Shown: positions 50,705 to 59,597 of the stretch, piece by piece
Layout: every line of letters begins with the position of its first letter
How positions within the stretch are numbered: the first letter of the stretch is position 1
Source: Chryseobacterium cucumeris
GTDB lineage: Bacteria; Bacteroidota; Bacteroidia; Flavobacteriales; Weeksellaceae
Assembly: GCF_016775705.1 (NCBI RefSeq)
Contig: NZ_CP068760.1
Location: forward strand, 4,650,001-4,714,000
DNA: 64,000 bases
Direction: 5' to 3'
Notes under the pieces: generated by a model
What the model saw: only the letters and a program-made list of their open reading frames with translations
What the model was told of the DNA's origin: nothing
Databases searched by the model: none
Made by a program: the position numbers and the translations under genes

Positions 50705-51118
50705 TTATTTTTTCTTTCCTTTTGCAGGAGCAGCAGCTGCTTGTCCTGGTTTAGGTCTCTTAGCTCCGTACTTAGATCTTCTCTGTGTTCTTCCATTTAC
50801 ACCAGCTGTGTCTAATGCACCTCTTACGATGTGGTAACGTACTCCCGGTAGGTCTTTCACCCTTCCGCCTCTAACCAATACTATCGAGTGCTCTTGAAGA
50901 TTGTGTCCTTCGCCCGGGATATAGGCATTAACTTCTTTACCGTTAGAAAGTCTTACCCTTGCTACTTTTCTAAGTGCAGAGTTAGGTTTCTTCGGTGTAG
51001 TTGTATATACTCTCGTACATACACCACGTCTTTGTGGACAAGAATCAAGGGCAGCCGATTTGCTCTTCTTGGCAAGCGTGGCTCTTCCTTTTCTTACTAA
51101 TTGTTGAATAGTAGGCAT
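50705..51118 (-). CDS. rpsL: 30S ribosomal protein S12
   Basis: 137 residues; MPTIQQLVRKGRATLAKKS, CTRVYTTTPKKPNSALRKVA and GRVKDLPGVRYHIVRGALD. The Lys residues at the usual streptomycin-resistance sites (KKPNSA and RVKDLPG) are wild type. First gene of the str operon with a consensus promoter just upstream. Confidence 0.98.
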   Translation of the reverse strand: MPTIQQLVRKGRATLAKKSKSAALDSCPQRRGVCTRVYTTTPKKPNSALRKVARVRLSNGKEVNAYIPGEGHNLQEHSIVLVRGGRVKDLPGVRYHIVRGALDTAGVNGRTQRRSKYGAKRPKPGQAAAAPAKGKKK

Positions 51119-51142
51119 TTAATTGCTTTTTATTTTAGGGTG

Positions 51143-51173
51143 CAAAAATAGTAATATTTTTTTAATCTGCAAA
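51143..51173 (-). promoter_or_regulatory. Promoter of the str operon
   Basis: Minus strand: TTTG (51173-51170), exactly 19 bases, TATTTTTG (51150-51143). Perfect consensus, 25 bases before the rpsL ATG. Confidence 0.85.
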
Positions 51174-51444
51174 CACTTATATAAAAATTAAAATCAAATA
51201 CTTACATCGAAAATAGAAGACGTTTCGATATAACATTCAAAGAAGTATAATATACATAAGGAAAAGAGATAGAAAAGAAACTTTTTTCCAAGCTTAAAAA
51301 ATGGGTATTAAATAATTATGAATTTATAATTCTAAATCAGATCTGTAAATCATAATCACATACCCGATATATCCAAACTATATTTAAAAACTTTCTTATA
51401 GTTATGATCTATGAATAATCCAACGAGTTCGGCACGATATTTCG

Positions 51445-51452
51445 TAAATTTG
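51445..51452 (+). promoter_or_regulatory. Possible dps -7 element
   Basis: TAAATTTG matches the consensus, about 100 bases before the dps ATG; no good -33 element. Confidence 0.4.
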
Positions 51453-51552
51453 GGATATACAATGATAAACACAGCAGTCATCATTAAAAAGCTTCATATT
51501 CTACTGAATGGAAGTGGTGCTTGTATCACATTTTAAAAATAAATATATACAT

Positions 51553-52029
51553 ATGAAAAACGCAAGTATTATCGGTCTTAAAGAAGCCGACTGTAAAAAC
51601 ATCTCAGAAAAATTAAATGTACTATTAGCTAACTATTCAGTATTCTACCAGAACACAAGAGGTTCTCACTGGAATATTAAAGGTGATCAGTTCTTCACCC
51701 TTCACCCAAAGTTTGAGGAATTGTACAATAGCCTGGTCTTAAAGATTGATGAGATTGCAGAAAGAATCCTTACGTTAGGAGCTACTCCTGCACATAATTA
51801 TTCAGATTACTTAAAGGTAGCAACCATTAAAGAAAGTAAAGAAGTAACGGACGGTACCAAAAGTGTGGAACAGATTCTAAGTTCATTCAAAGTAGTAATT
51901 GACCTGCAGAGAGAACTTTTAGACATTACAGATAAAGCAGGAGACGAAGGTACAAATTCGCAGATGAGCGACTATATCACCGAGCAGGAGAAAGAAGTTT
52001 GGATGTACAATTCTTATCTTGGAAAATAA
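51553..52029 (+). CDS. dps: DNA starvation/ferritin-like protein Dps
   Basis: 158 residues from ATG 51553; an upstream in-frame ATG at 51508 only adds a non-conserved stretch. The ferroxidase signature is intact: SHWNIKGDQFFTLHPKFEEL then IDEIAERILTLGATP. Forms a 12-subunit cage that oxidises and stores iron and protects DNA. No basic DNA-binding tail is obvious. Single gene with its own terminator. Confidence 0.93.
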   Translation: MKNASIIGLKEADCKNISEKLNVLLANYSVFYQNTRGSHWNIKGDQFFTLHPKFEELYNSLVLKIDEIAERILTLGATPAHNYSDYLKVATIKESKEVTDGTKSVEQILSSFKVVIDLQRELLDITDKAGDEGTNSQMSDYITEQEKEVWMYNSYLGK

Positions 52030-52059
52030 CTCCATCCATAAGCATGGAAATATTTCAAA

Positions 52060-52086
52060 AAAATCGCCTTACATTTAGGCGATTTT
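52060..52086 (+). terminator. dps terminator
   Basis: 10-bp stem AAAATCGCCT (52060-52069) with AGGCGATTTT (52077-52086) followed by ATTTTTTATT. Confidence 0.8.
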
Positions 52087-52098
52087 ATTTTTTATTTT

Positions 52099-52106
52099 TA
52101 TATTTG
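52099..52106 (+). promoter_or_regulatory. pncB -7 element
   Basis: TATATTTG matches TAnnTTTG, 19 bases before the pncB ATG at 52126. Confidence 0.5.
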
Positions 52107-52125
52107 CGTTAAAATTACACATATT

Positions 52126-53304
52126 ATGAGCGACGTCAGATTAAACTCTATCCTTGATAATGATTTCTATAAAATAACCATGCAGAATGCTGTGGTAAAG
52201 CTATTCCCGAGTTCTATCGTAAAATACGAATTTATCAACAGGGGAAAACACCACTTTCCGGAAGGGTTTGACGCTGCTTTAAGAGAAGCTGTCAATAAAA
52301 TGGCTGAACTTAAACTTACAAAAGATGAAAAAAAGTTCATGGCAAGAACATGTCCTTATATAGATTTGCCCTATCTTGATTTTTTAGAAGGTTATCACTA
52401 TGATCCTTCTGAAGTAAAAATCCATCAGGAAGGAGGTGATCTTTCTGTCATTGTTGAAGGGCTTTGGTACAGAACGATTCTTTGGGAAGTTCCACTGCTG
52501 GCATTGATCAGTGAACTGCATTATGAAATGAACCACATGGAAAGAGATTCCAACGAGGTGGTAATGAGCAAAACAATCGAAAAGGCTGACTCCTTGGGCA
52601 GACTTGGAGTAACATTTGCAGAATTTGGAACGAGAAGAAGACACTCTTATAAGGTACAAAATCTGGTGATGGAAGCTTTAACCCAGAAAAAAGAGTCTAC
52701 TTTTATCGGAAGTTCAAACGTACATTTTGCGATGAAATACGGTGTAAAACCTATCGGAACGCATGCTCATGAATGGTTTATGTTCCATGCTGCCGAATAT
52801 GGATTCAAAATGGCCAATGAGTTGGCACTGGAACATTGGGTAGATGTTTACAGAGGTGATCTTGGAGTAGCTTTGTCTGATACTTATACCACAGATGTAT
52901 TTTTCCAGCAGTTTGACAAAAAATTTGCTAAGCTTTTTGATGGCGTTCGTCATGATAGTGGAGATGCTCTGGAATTTGCAGATAAAACCATTGCTCACTA
53001 TCAAAGAAATGGAATCAATCCGATGTTTAAATATATTATTTTTTCAGATGCATTAAATCTTGAAAAAGTAGAGGAAATTACCAATTATTGCAGAGGAAAA
53101 ATTGGCATCTCATTCGGAATCGGCACCAACCTTACCAATGATGTGGGATTGAAGCCCATGAATATTGTAATGAAACTTATTGGTGTACAAGCTCCCAATA
53201 AAGAATGGATTCCTACAGTAAAACTTTCCGATGAGCATGGTAAATATACCGGAGATCCAAAGATGATCGAACTGGCGAAAGAATTTTTAAGAATTAAAGA
53301 CTAG
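52126..53304 (+). CDS. pncB: Nicotinate phosphoribosyltransferase
   Basis: 392 residues. LDNDFYKITMQNAVVKLFP at the N-terminus, FAEFGTRRRHSYKVQNLV, the phosphorylated-His segment PIGTHAHEWFMFHAA, and GVRHDSGDALEFADK plus FGIGTNLTNDVGLKPMNIVM are the NAPRTase markers. Converts nicotinate and PRPP to nicotinate mononucleotide in NAD salvage. Single-gene unit. Confidence 0.96.
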   Translation: MSDVRLNSILDNDFYKITMQNAVVKLFPSSIVKYEFINRGKHHFPEGFDAALREAVNKMAELKLTKDEKKFMARTCPYIDLPYLDFLEGYHYDPSEVKIHQEGGDLSVIVEGLWYRTILWEVPLLALISELHYEMNHMERDSNEVVMSKTIEKADSLGRLGVTFAEFGTRRRHSYKVQNLVMEALTQKKESTFIGSSNVHFAMKYGVKPIGTHAHEWFMFHAAEYGFKMANELALEHWVDVYRGDLGVALSDTYTTDVFFQQFDKKFAKLFDGVRHDSGDALEFADKTIAHYQRNGINPMFKYIIFSDALNLEKVEEITNYCRGKIGISFGIGTNLTNDVGLKPMNIVMKLIGVQAPNKEWIPTVKLSDEHGKYTGDPKMIELAKEFLRIKD

Positions 53305-53331
53305 TAACCTCATCAGAATAATTAGATATAA

Positions 53332-53350
53332 ACCTCGAAATCATCGAGGT
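53332..53350 (+). terminator. pncB terminator
   Basis: 7-bp stem ACCTCGA (53332-53338) with TCGAGGT (53344-53350) then CTTTTTG. Confidence 0.75.
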
Positions 53351-53431
53351 CTTTTTGTTTCATAGTGACATTTGAAATTCAGTTTTCGGAAATCTGTGAG
53401 GATTTATTATATTTATCAAAATAAAAACAAG

Positions 53432-53902
53432 ATGAAATCAAGAGTACTACTACTTGCAGGTCTCCTTCTGTCAGCATTTTCTTATGCTCAGGAAAAGAAA
53501 GCAGAAAAGCCTAAATACAACCAGGAACTGGCCACTTCTTTAGGTGCTGACAAATATGGGATGAAACCTTATACGATTGTTATACTGACAACAGGTTCTG
53601 CTAAAATTGAAGACAAAGCCAAAATGGGGAAACTCATGAAAGGGCACATGGCCAATATCGGTAAGCTGGCCAATGAAGGCAAAATTGTTGTTGCCGGACC
53701 TTTCCTTGAAAAGAATAAAGAAAACTACCGTGGCATGTTTATTTTCAACACCAAATCGAAGGAAGAAGCCGAGCAGTGGGTAAAAACAGATCCGGCAGTT
53801 CAGGCCGGTGTCTTCAACTATGAAATTTTCCCATGGTATGGTTCCGCAGCGCTGCCATTGTATCTTAAGCATCATGATGAGATCTCGAAAGAAAATCCTT
53901 AA
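53432..53902 (+). CDS. Secreted YCII-domain protein
   Basis: 156 residues from ATG 53432. Signal peptide MKSRVLLLAGLLLSAFSYAQ. The domain that follows (about 45-140) fits YciI: MGKLMKGHMANIGKLANEGK, VVAGPFLEKNKENYRGMFIF and AEQWVKTDPAVQAGVFNYEI, with the conserved His in GHMANI and the DP pair. YciI-like proteins are small ferredoxin-fold enzymes or ligand binders; a periplasmic version is common in Bacteroidetes. Function unknown. Confidence 0.82.
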   Translation: MKSRVLLLAGLLLSAFSYAQEKKAEKPKYNQELATSLGADKYGMKPYTIVILTTGSAKIEDKAKMGKLMKGHMANIGKLANEGKIVVAGPFLEKNKENYRGMFIFNTKSKEEAEQWVKTDPAVQAGVFNYEIFPWYGSAALPLYLKHHDEISKENP

Positions 53903-54107
53903 ATAAAGCAGGAAAAAAATCAACTTCTTTCCTGGAATAAATACATAATACATTTTAACTATCTGCATTTCAAATAATTACCAATAAAAGCACATAAATA
54001 TTTCTTTTTTTAATGAATTAATTTAATTACTTTAGCTTTTAAATAATCCAATTTACTTATCTAATTATGAGTAAGTTATATACCAATAAAAACTAAAAAT
54101 TAAACAC

Positions 54108-54362
54108 ATGAAAAAATTAAACATTACAAAACTTTCGAGAAGAGAGCTGAAAGATGTATTTGGAGGAACACTGTATCCGGCAGAATGCCCAGGGGGATGC
54201 CATGGTGAAGGCATGATCAGATGTCCTGACGGTACTACCACAATGACTAACTTTATATGCATGGGAGGAACCTGCCAACCGGCTGCCATGTGCAAGCCAC
54301 TGATTCTTGAACCTTTTCCAGATCCGATTATCATCACTGATCCGGTTATCATCACCCCATAA
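54108..54362 (+). CDS. Double-glycine-leader cysteine-rich peptide
   Basis: 84 residues. Leader MKKLNITKLSRRELKDVFGG is a classic bacteriocin-type GG leader (LxxLSxxELKxVxGG pattern). The core has six cysteines (27, 31, 39, 51, 56, 62) and several Gly-Gly pairs, and ends in a cysteine-free tail with two near-identical repeats DPIIIT and DPVIIT coded by an 18-base tandem repeat. Likely exported by a C39-peptidase ABC transporter elsewhere in the genome; no exporter is in the window. Compare the 54-aa peptide at 6316-6480, which has the same six-Cys plan but no sequence identity in the core. Confidence 0.78.
   Translation: MKKLNITKLSRRELKDVFGGTLYPAECPGGCHGEGMIRCPDGTTTMTNFICMGGTCQPAAMCKPLILEPFPDPIIITDPVIITP
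54321..54356 (+). repeat. 18-bp tandem repeat in the peptide gene tail
   Basis: GATCCGATTATCATCACT followed by GATCCGGTTATCATCACC, two mismatches, coding DPIIIT-DPVIIT. Confidence 0.85.
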
Positions 54363-54379
54363 TCAGAATAACAATACAT

Positions 54380-54537
54380 AAAGAGGCTGTCTCAAAAGTC
54401 AAACAATTGGCTTTTGTCATTGACTACGTCGAATCTTCGATTTCTGACGAAGGAAGAATCTGATTGATAAACAACTATATGAGATTCTTCACTACATTAC
54501 ATTTCGTTCAGAATGACAATTTTGAGACGCCTCTTTT
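54380..54537. repeat. MITE-like repeat with terminal inverted repeats
   Basis: AAAGAGGCTGTCTCAAAA at 54380-54397 and TTTTGAGAC-GCCTCTTT at 54520-54536 are inverted copies with one deleted base. The interior carries TGAGATTCTTCACTACATT and ATTTCGTTCAGAATGACA, sequence I recall as common in intergenic repeats of flavobacteria. No ORF. Lies between the peptide gene and the DUF5995 gene and could act as a transcriptional stop. Confidence 0.7.
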
Positions 54538-54566
54538 TTAGTATCTTTAAATAACAAAAAACCATC

Positions 54567-55322
54567 ATGAAAACCATTGACGAAGTTCTTAAAAAACTGG
54601 ATGAAATTATTATCTGGTGTAAAGAAAACAAGAGTCCGGCAGGATATTTTGCCTGTACCTACAGAATTATGACCGCACAGGTTCTGAAAGGAATTCAGCA
54701 GAAAAAATTTGAAGACAATCCGAGGATGACTTCACTTGACATTGCTTTTGCACAAAGATATCTTCAGGCATGGGAAAGCTACAGTAAAAATGAAAGATGC
54801 ACCAACTCATGGTACATCGCTTTTGAAGCTGCTAAAAACAGGAATCTTTTAATATTACAGCATATATTTCTTGGTATGAATGCTCACATTAACCTGGACC
54901 TTGGTGTTTCTGCCGCTTCTATTATGCCTTACCGGAAAATAAACCCTTTGAAAAAAGATTTTGAGAACATTAATAATGTCATTGCATCCATTAATCAGAA
55001 TGTACAGAATTCGCTGAACAAAATCTGTTATCCTGTAGATCTTGTTGACCAACTCTCCAACGGAAAGGATAATGCTGTCCTTGATTTTGCCATATCCAAA
55101 GCAAGAGACACTTCCTGGGCAACGGCAGTCATTGCCTCCAATACTCCTAATTTCTTAAGGGAATCGGTGATCGGTATTGTAGATTACGCCGCTGCAAAAG
55201 TTGCCACCCAAATTCTGAACCCGAAGATCCTCACTCCTGCTCTTTTAAAAGAACTAAAAAAATGTGAGAGCAGTGATGTGGTAAAAAATATTGAGATTTT
55301 AGAAGCTACAAAAAATTCGTAA
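54567..55322 (+). CDS. DUF5995 family protein
   Basis: 251 residues, mostly helical, no signal peptide. AQRYLQAWESYSKNERCTNSW, then WYIAFEAAKNRNLLILQHIF and LGMNAHINLDLGVSAA, are the conserved region of DUF5995 proteins; the NAHINLDLG motif with its His and Asp looks like a metal or catalytic site. Function unknown. Isolated gene; its stop overlaps the terminator of the convergent czc operon. Confidence 0.8.
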   Translation: MKTIDEVLKKLDEIIIWCKENKSPAGYFACTYRIMTAQVLKGIQQKKFEDNPRMTSLDIAFAQRYLQAWESYSKNERCTNSWYIAFEAAKNRNLLILQHIFLGMNAHINLDLGVSAASIMPYRKINPLKKDFENINNVIASINQNVQNSLNKICYPVDLVDQLSNGKDNAVLDFAISKARDTSWATAVIASNTPNFLRESVIGIVDYAAAKVATQILNPKILTPALLKELKKCESSDVVKNIEILEATKNS

Positions 55323-55356
55323 AAAAAGGCCGGGATCTTCCTCACGGATCCCGGCC
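55319..55356 (-). terminator. Terminator of the czcCBA operon
   Basis: 11-bp perfect stem AGGCCGGGATC (55326-55336) with GATCCCGGCCT (55346-55356), 25 bases past the czcA stop, T-run on the minus strand at 55325-55319. Confidence 0.85.
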
Positions 55357-55380
55357 TCATAATGAACAAAATGAAAGAAA

Positions 55381-58300
55381 CTATATGGCTTCCTTATACT
55401 TTTTGCGATAGGCATAGTGGAAAATAATTGGTAACACTGTAAATGAAAGCAGCATACAGATAATTAATCCTCCTACAATCATAATGGCTAAAGGTTTCTG
55501 AATTTCCGATCCCATTCCATTCGACATGGCTGCCGGAAGAAGTCCCATAGAACCCATCAGGGCAATCATCACCACCGGGCGGATTCTGCTTTTCACTCCC
55601 TGAGCTATGGATTCTTTGAGTGACATTCTGTTTTGCAGATTTTCTTTCATCACTCCAATGAGTACGATACCGTCTATGGTAGCCACTCCAAACAGGATGA
55701 TAAACCCAATTCCCGCTGAAATTCCAAAGATGGTTCCCGTAAACCAAAGGGATAAAAAACCTCCGATGAATGCAAAAGCGAGTGTAATGGATGAAATCAG
55801 CGTATCTTTTATATTTCCGAAATTGAAGTACAACAGCATCAGAATAAGAACTAAAGAAATCGGTACTACCATAGCCAGCTGTTTTGCGGCTCTTTCTTTA
55901 CTTTCAAATTCTCCGGCCCATGTCATTTTATGCTTTTTCGGAAGCTTCACTTCTTGATCTACTTTCGCTTTGGCTTCCTTGATGGTACTTCCCAGATCGC
56001 GTCCTTCAATATTAAATCCAACTCCGATATATCTGCTGTTTCCTTCACGGTAAATAAATGATGGCCCCGTATGATAATCAATGGTTGCAATTTCTTTAAG
56101 CGGAACTTTTTTATTGTCCTGAGTCGGGATGAGAATATTTCCCATCTTTTCAGGCGTATCTCTGTAATCTTTTTCAAACCTGAGCATTACGTCAAACATT
56201 CTTTCTTCTTCGTAAAATTTGGTGGCTGCCTGACCTCCGATGGTCATTTCGATGACGGCCTGTGCATCTGCTGTGGAGACTCCATATTTTGCCATTTTGG
56301 AATCGTGAAGCTGTATTCTCAGCTCCGGAAGTCCGATATTTTTGAAAACATTCACGTCCGATATTCCCGGAACGGTTCTGATGGAATTAGCTACTTTATT
56401 GGCGTAATTTTCCAGCTCAAATAAATCATTTCCGAAAATTTTAATAACCAGCGGAGCTTTTACTCCTGCCACATATTCTTCCACGTTATCCTGTATCGGC
56501 TGGCTGAATCCAAAATTGATACCTGGAAATCTCTCAAGGGAGACTCTCATTTCTTCAAGAAGTTCTTCTTTGGATATTTTTTTCTTCCATTCATTTTCCG
56601 GTTTCAGCTGAATATTAAATTCGATATTAAAGAACCCGGTGGGATCGGTTCCGTCATTGGGACGGCCTGTCTGGGTCATGACAAATTTTACTTCATCATA
56701 CTTCATGAGAATTTCCTTCATTTCTTTAGTCAGTCTTACAGATTCATCCAGATTGACACTGTTGGGAAGGGTTGCTCTTACATAAATTGCGCCTTCGTTC
56801 AGTTTGGGTAAAAACTCGGATCCATAATTGGAAAATCTCCATCCACACACGGCAAGCAAAGCAACGAAACCAACAATGAATCCTTTTTTATGGCGGTCAC
56901 TGAATTCGTAAATTTTATAGATATTAACTCTGAAAAATCTTGAAATAAAGTTTTCTTTCTCTTCAATATTTTTTGTCAATAGCAGTTTACACATTGCCGG
57001 AACATATGTTAAACTTAAGATCAATGATCCTAATAATGCATACCCAAGTGTAAATGCTAATGGAGAGAACATTTTTCCTTCTACTTTCTGGAAAGAGAAA
57101 ATAGGCATCAGGGCAACGATCAGAATCAGTAGGGCGAAGAAAATATAGCTCGCTACGCTTCCCGCACTTTTCTTGATGATTCCGAGTTTTGAAATTTTAT
57201 TGAATCTGCGCAGTCCTATCTTTTTCGCTTTAAGTTCGAGGGCGACAAAGACATGTTCCACGATAACCAGCGTTCCTTCCAGAAGCAATCCGAAATCCAG
57301 CGCCCCCATGGAAATAAGGTTGGCCGGCAATCCCTGAATTTTAAGCATAATAATAGCGAACAGAAAAGCCAAAGGAATTACTGATGCCACGATGAAAGTT
57401 GTTCTCCAGTTGTAAAGGAAAATAAATACAATGATGGAAACCAGAATGACTCCTTCAATAAGATTTTTAGAAACCGTATGCACTGTAGTATTCACAAGCT
57501 CCGTACGGTCGATGATCGGAACAATCTGGACATCTCCCGGCAATTCTCCTCCATTCAGTTCTTCTATTCTGTCTTTCAGCCTTGCAATCACTTCACTTGG
57601 ATTTTCACCCCGAAGCATAATCACAATTCCTTCTACCACATCATTTTCTTTGTTGTATCCTACCTGTCCCAATCTTGGTTTTGCTGAAACTTTTACTTCA
57701 GCTACATGTTTCACCAGAATAGGTGTAGAACCTTTTACCTCGATCTGAATATTCTCAATATCTTCTTTCTTCTCCAAAAGACCGATCCCCCGCACTACAT
57801 AAGCCTGATCACCTTTTGCTACTACATCTCCTCCTACATTGATATTACTTCTAGAAACTGCTTCATACACATCCAGGGGGGAAAGGTCGTAATTGTGTAA
57901 TTCCGTAGGATTAATTTTTATTTCATATGTTTTTTCTTCTCCACCAAAGCTTACCACATCCGCAACACCGGGAACAGCCAGCAACTCTCTTTCTACCACC
58001 CAATCCTGAATGGCTGTTACTTCTTTGATGGGAAGTTTACTCTTGATAATATATCTGTAAATTTCACCGGTAGCTCCCGAAGGAGGCTCAATGCTGTATT
58101 CTGCTCCGACAGGAAGTTCTACATTTCCGAGTTTATTGGAAGCATATTGCTGGGCATAAAAATCATTGACATGATCATCAAAAATAACCGTCACCACAGA
58201 CAATCCGAATAAGGAAATAGAACGTACCGAAGTTTTGTTCGGAATGGCATTCATTTCCTTTGAAATGGGTAATGTGACGAATTTCTCTATTTCTTCAGCA

Positions 58301-58479
58301 CTTCTTCCCGGCCACTGGGTAATAACCCTTACCCTTGTATTGGTAACATCCGGAAATGCTTCAATGGGTGTATGCAGATAGGAATAGATTCCTCCGGCCA
58401 GCAATAGAAAAGTTCCCAAAAGAACAATCAGTGAGTTTTTTAAAGAGAAGGAAACTATATTCTGTACAAATTTTCGCAT
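55381..58479 (-). CDS. czcA: CzcA/CusA-family heavy-metal RND efflux pump
   Basis: 1032 residues, RND type with about twelve membrane helices and two large periplasmic loops (about 35-335 and 560-860). FSLKNSLIVLLGTFLLLAGG and TPIEAFPDVTNTRVRVITQW are typical of the heavy-metal (HME) branch. The proton-relay helix reads GALDFGLLLEGTLVIVE: Asp395, Glu401 and Glu408 occupy the positions of CzcA Asp402, Asp408 and Glu415, the second being Glu instead of Asp. Exports divalent (Zn/Co/Cd/Ni) or monovalent (Cu/Ag) metal; which one is not clear. Overlaps czcB by 1 base. Confidence 0.93.
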   Translation of the reverse strand: MRKFVQNIVSFSLKNSLIVLLGTFLLLAGGIYSYLHTPIEAFPDVTNTRVRVITQWPGRSAEEIEKFVTLPISKEMNAIPNKTSVRSISLFGLSVVTVIFDDHVNDFYAQQYASNKLGNVELPVGAEYSIEPPSGATGEIYRYIIKSKLPIKEVTAIQDWVVERELLAVPGVADVVSFGGEEKTYEIKINPTELHNYDLSPLDVYEAVSRSNINVGGDVVAKGDQAYVVRGIGLLEKKEDIENIQIEVKGSTPILVKHVAEVKVSAKPRLGQVGYNKENDVVEGIVIMLRGENPSEVIARLKDRIEELNGGELPGDVQIVPIIDRTELVNTTVHTVSKNLIEGVILVSIIVFIFLYNWRTTFIVASVIPLAFLFAIIMLKIQGLPANLISMGALDFGLLLEGTLVIVEHVFVALELKAKKIGLRRFNKISKLGIIKKSAGSVASYIFFALLILIVALMPIFSFQKVEGKMFSPLAFTLGYALLGSLILSLTYVPAMCKLLLTKNIEEKENFISRFFRVNIYKIYEFSDRHKKGFIVGFVALLAVCGWRFSNYGSEFLPKLNEGAIYVRATLPNSVNLDESVRLTKEMKEILMKYDEVKFVMTQTGRPNDGTDPTGFFNIEFNIQLKPENEWKKKISKEELLEEMRVSLERFPGINFGFSQPIQDNVEEYVAGVKAPLVIKIFGNDLFELENYANKVANSIRTVPGISDVNVFKNIGLPELRIQLHDSKMAKYGVSTADAQAVIEMTIGGQAATKFYEEERMFDVMLRFEKDYRDTPEKMGNILIPTQDNKKVPLKEIATIDYHTGPSFIYREGNSRYIGVGFNIEGRDLGSTIKEAKAKVDQEVKLPKKHKMTWAGEFESKERAAKQLAMVVPISLVLILMLLYFNFGNIKDTLISSITLAFAFIGGFLSLWFTGTIFGISAGIGFIILFGVATIDGIVLIGVMKENLQNRMSLKESIAQGVKSRIRPVVMIALMGSMGLLPAAMSNGMGSEIQKPLAIMIVGGLIICMLLSFTVLPIIFHYAYRKKYKEAI

Positions 58480-59594
58480 TACTTCGTGGAATTATTTAAT
58501 TGGTTTTTCAGGTTTTCATAAATCAGCAGCCCGTTGGAAGCAATGACATTTTCACCTGGTTTTAAATTGCCTTCTACATAAATATACTGACTGTTGGAAG
58601 CAATTTCTGTTACGGGTCTTATCTCCAGTTCACAGTCTTTTTTGTAAACCACTACATAGCTTTGGTTATTATCAAAGATTAAGGCTTTCGCAGGAATAGC
58701 CAATGCGCTTTTATTTTGTGAATTTACTGGCAATACTACATCTGCAGACATTCCTGGTCTCAGCTTCATTCCGTTATTATCCATAATGATTTTGGCTTTG
58801 AGTACTCTTTCATTTTCATTGAAAACCTGGGAAATAGTATTAATCTTCCCTGAAAAACTGTCATCAGGATAAGCAAGCGTTTTTACCACGACCGGCTGAT
58901 CCACATAAACGTGTCTCATATTGGTAGCATACACATTGGCCATTACCCATACCTTATCCAGATTGGAAATGGTAAACAATTGATCTCCTCCGGCAGTAAC
59001 AGGCATTCCTTTTGAAATATTCTTTGAAATCACATATCCGTCCGCAGGTGCTTTTATCTGAATCGTGCTTCCTCCTGCGGAATACAGCTGCATATTTTTC
59101 TGTGTTTTGGAAATATTGGATTGCAATATGGCCACCTCTGATCTTGCTTCCTGCAAATCTTTCTGGGAGGCAATATCATCTTTATACATGGCTTCTACGG
59201 AAGACAGTTTTCTTTTTGCAACAGCCAGCTGCGCCTGAAGGGTCTGGGTATCATCCTGCATTTCGTTAACGGCCGTACTTTTTACACTAGCCAGCGTTTG
59301 CCCTTTTTTCACATAATCACCAAGAGAGAAATAGGTATCTATTACTACTCCGTCTACAAGACTTACAAAAGGAACCGTTTTATCAGAATTACTTTCCACT
59401 TCCCCGGTAAGGGTGATACTTTCTTGTATAGGAAGCATTTCTGCTTTGGCCAGTTTAATCTCTTGTTTAAGTTCTTTGCTGATGCAATAGGCTTTTTCGG
59501 TTTCTTTATTTTCTGCTTTTCCGGCACAGCCTGTAAAAATGACGAGGGCAGACAGGTAAGCCGCAGCAATGTATGGGTTCATATTCTTGTTCAT
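58479..59594 (-). CDS. czcB: RND efflux periplasmic adaptor (CzcB type), lipoprotein
   Basis: 371 residues with a lipoprotein signal ending at Cys23 (LVIFTGC). Membrane-fusion-protein fold: lipoyl-like halves around VDGVVIDTYFSLGDYVKKGQ and IKAPADGYVISKNISKGMPV, an alpha-hairpin between them (DTQTLQAQLAVAKRKLSSVE), and a beta-barrel region LRPGMSADVVLP. Links the pump CzcA to the outer-membrane channel. Three bases after czcC. Confidence 0.92.
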   Translation of the reverse strand: MNKNMNPYIAAAYLSALVIFTGCAGKAENKETEKAYCISKELKQEIKLAKAEMLPIQESITLTGEVESNSDKTVPFVSLVDGVVIDTYFSLGDYVKKGQTLASVKSTAVNEMQDDTQTLQAQLAVAKRKLSSVEAMYKDDIASQKDLQEARSEVAILQSNISKTQKNMQLYSAGGSTIQIKAPADGYVISKNISKGMPVTAGGDQLFTISNLDKVWVMANVYATNMRHVYVDQPVVVKTLAYPDDSFSGKINTISQVFNENERVLKAKIIMDNNGMKLRPGMSADVVLPVNSQNKSALAIPAKALIFDNNQSYVVVYKKDCELEIRPVTEIASNSQYIYVEGNLKPGENVIASNGLLIYENLKNQLNNSTK

Positions 59595-59597
59595 ATC

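Larger units (their letters stand above)
51119..51552. other. Intergenic region between rpsL and dps
   Basis: 434 bases between divergent genes. It contains the str operon promoter (51143-51173), a 7-bp inverted repeat ATCGAAA/TTTCGAT (51206-51229) and a possible dps -7 element (51445-51452). The rest is AT-rich without a gene or longer repeat that I can see. Confidence 0.6.

Noticed and set aside
53909..53934. CAGGAAA/TTTCCTG hairpin after the YCII gene as a terminator
   Set aside because: Stem of 7 bp with no T-run on either strand; too weak to call.
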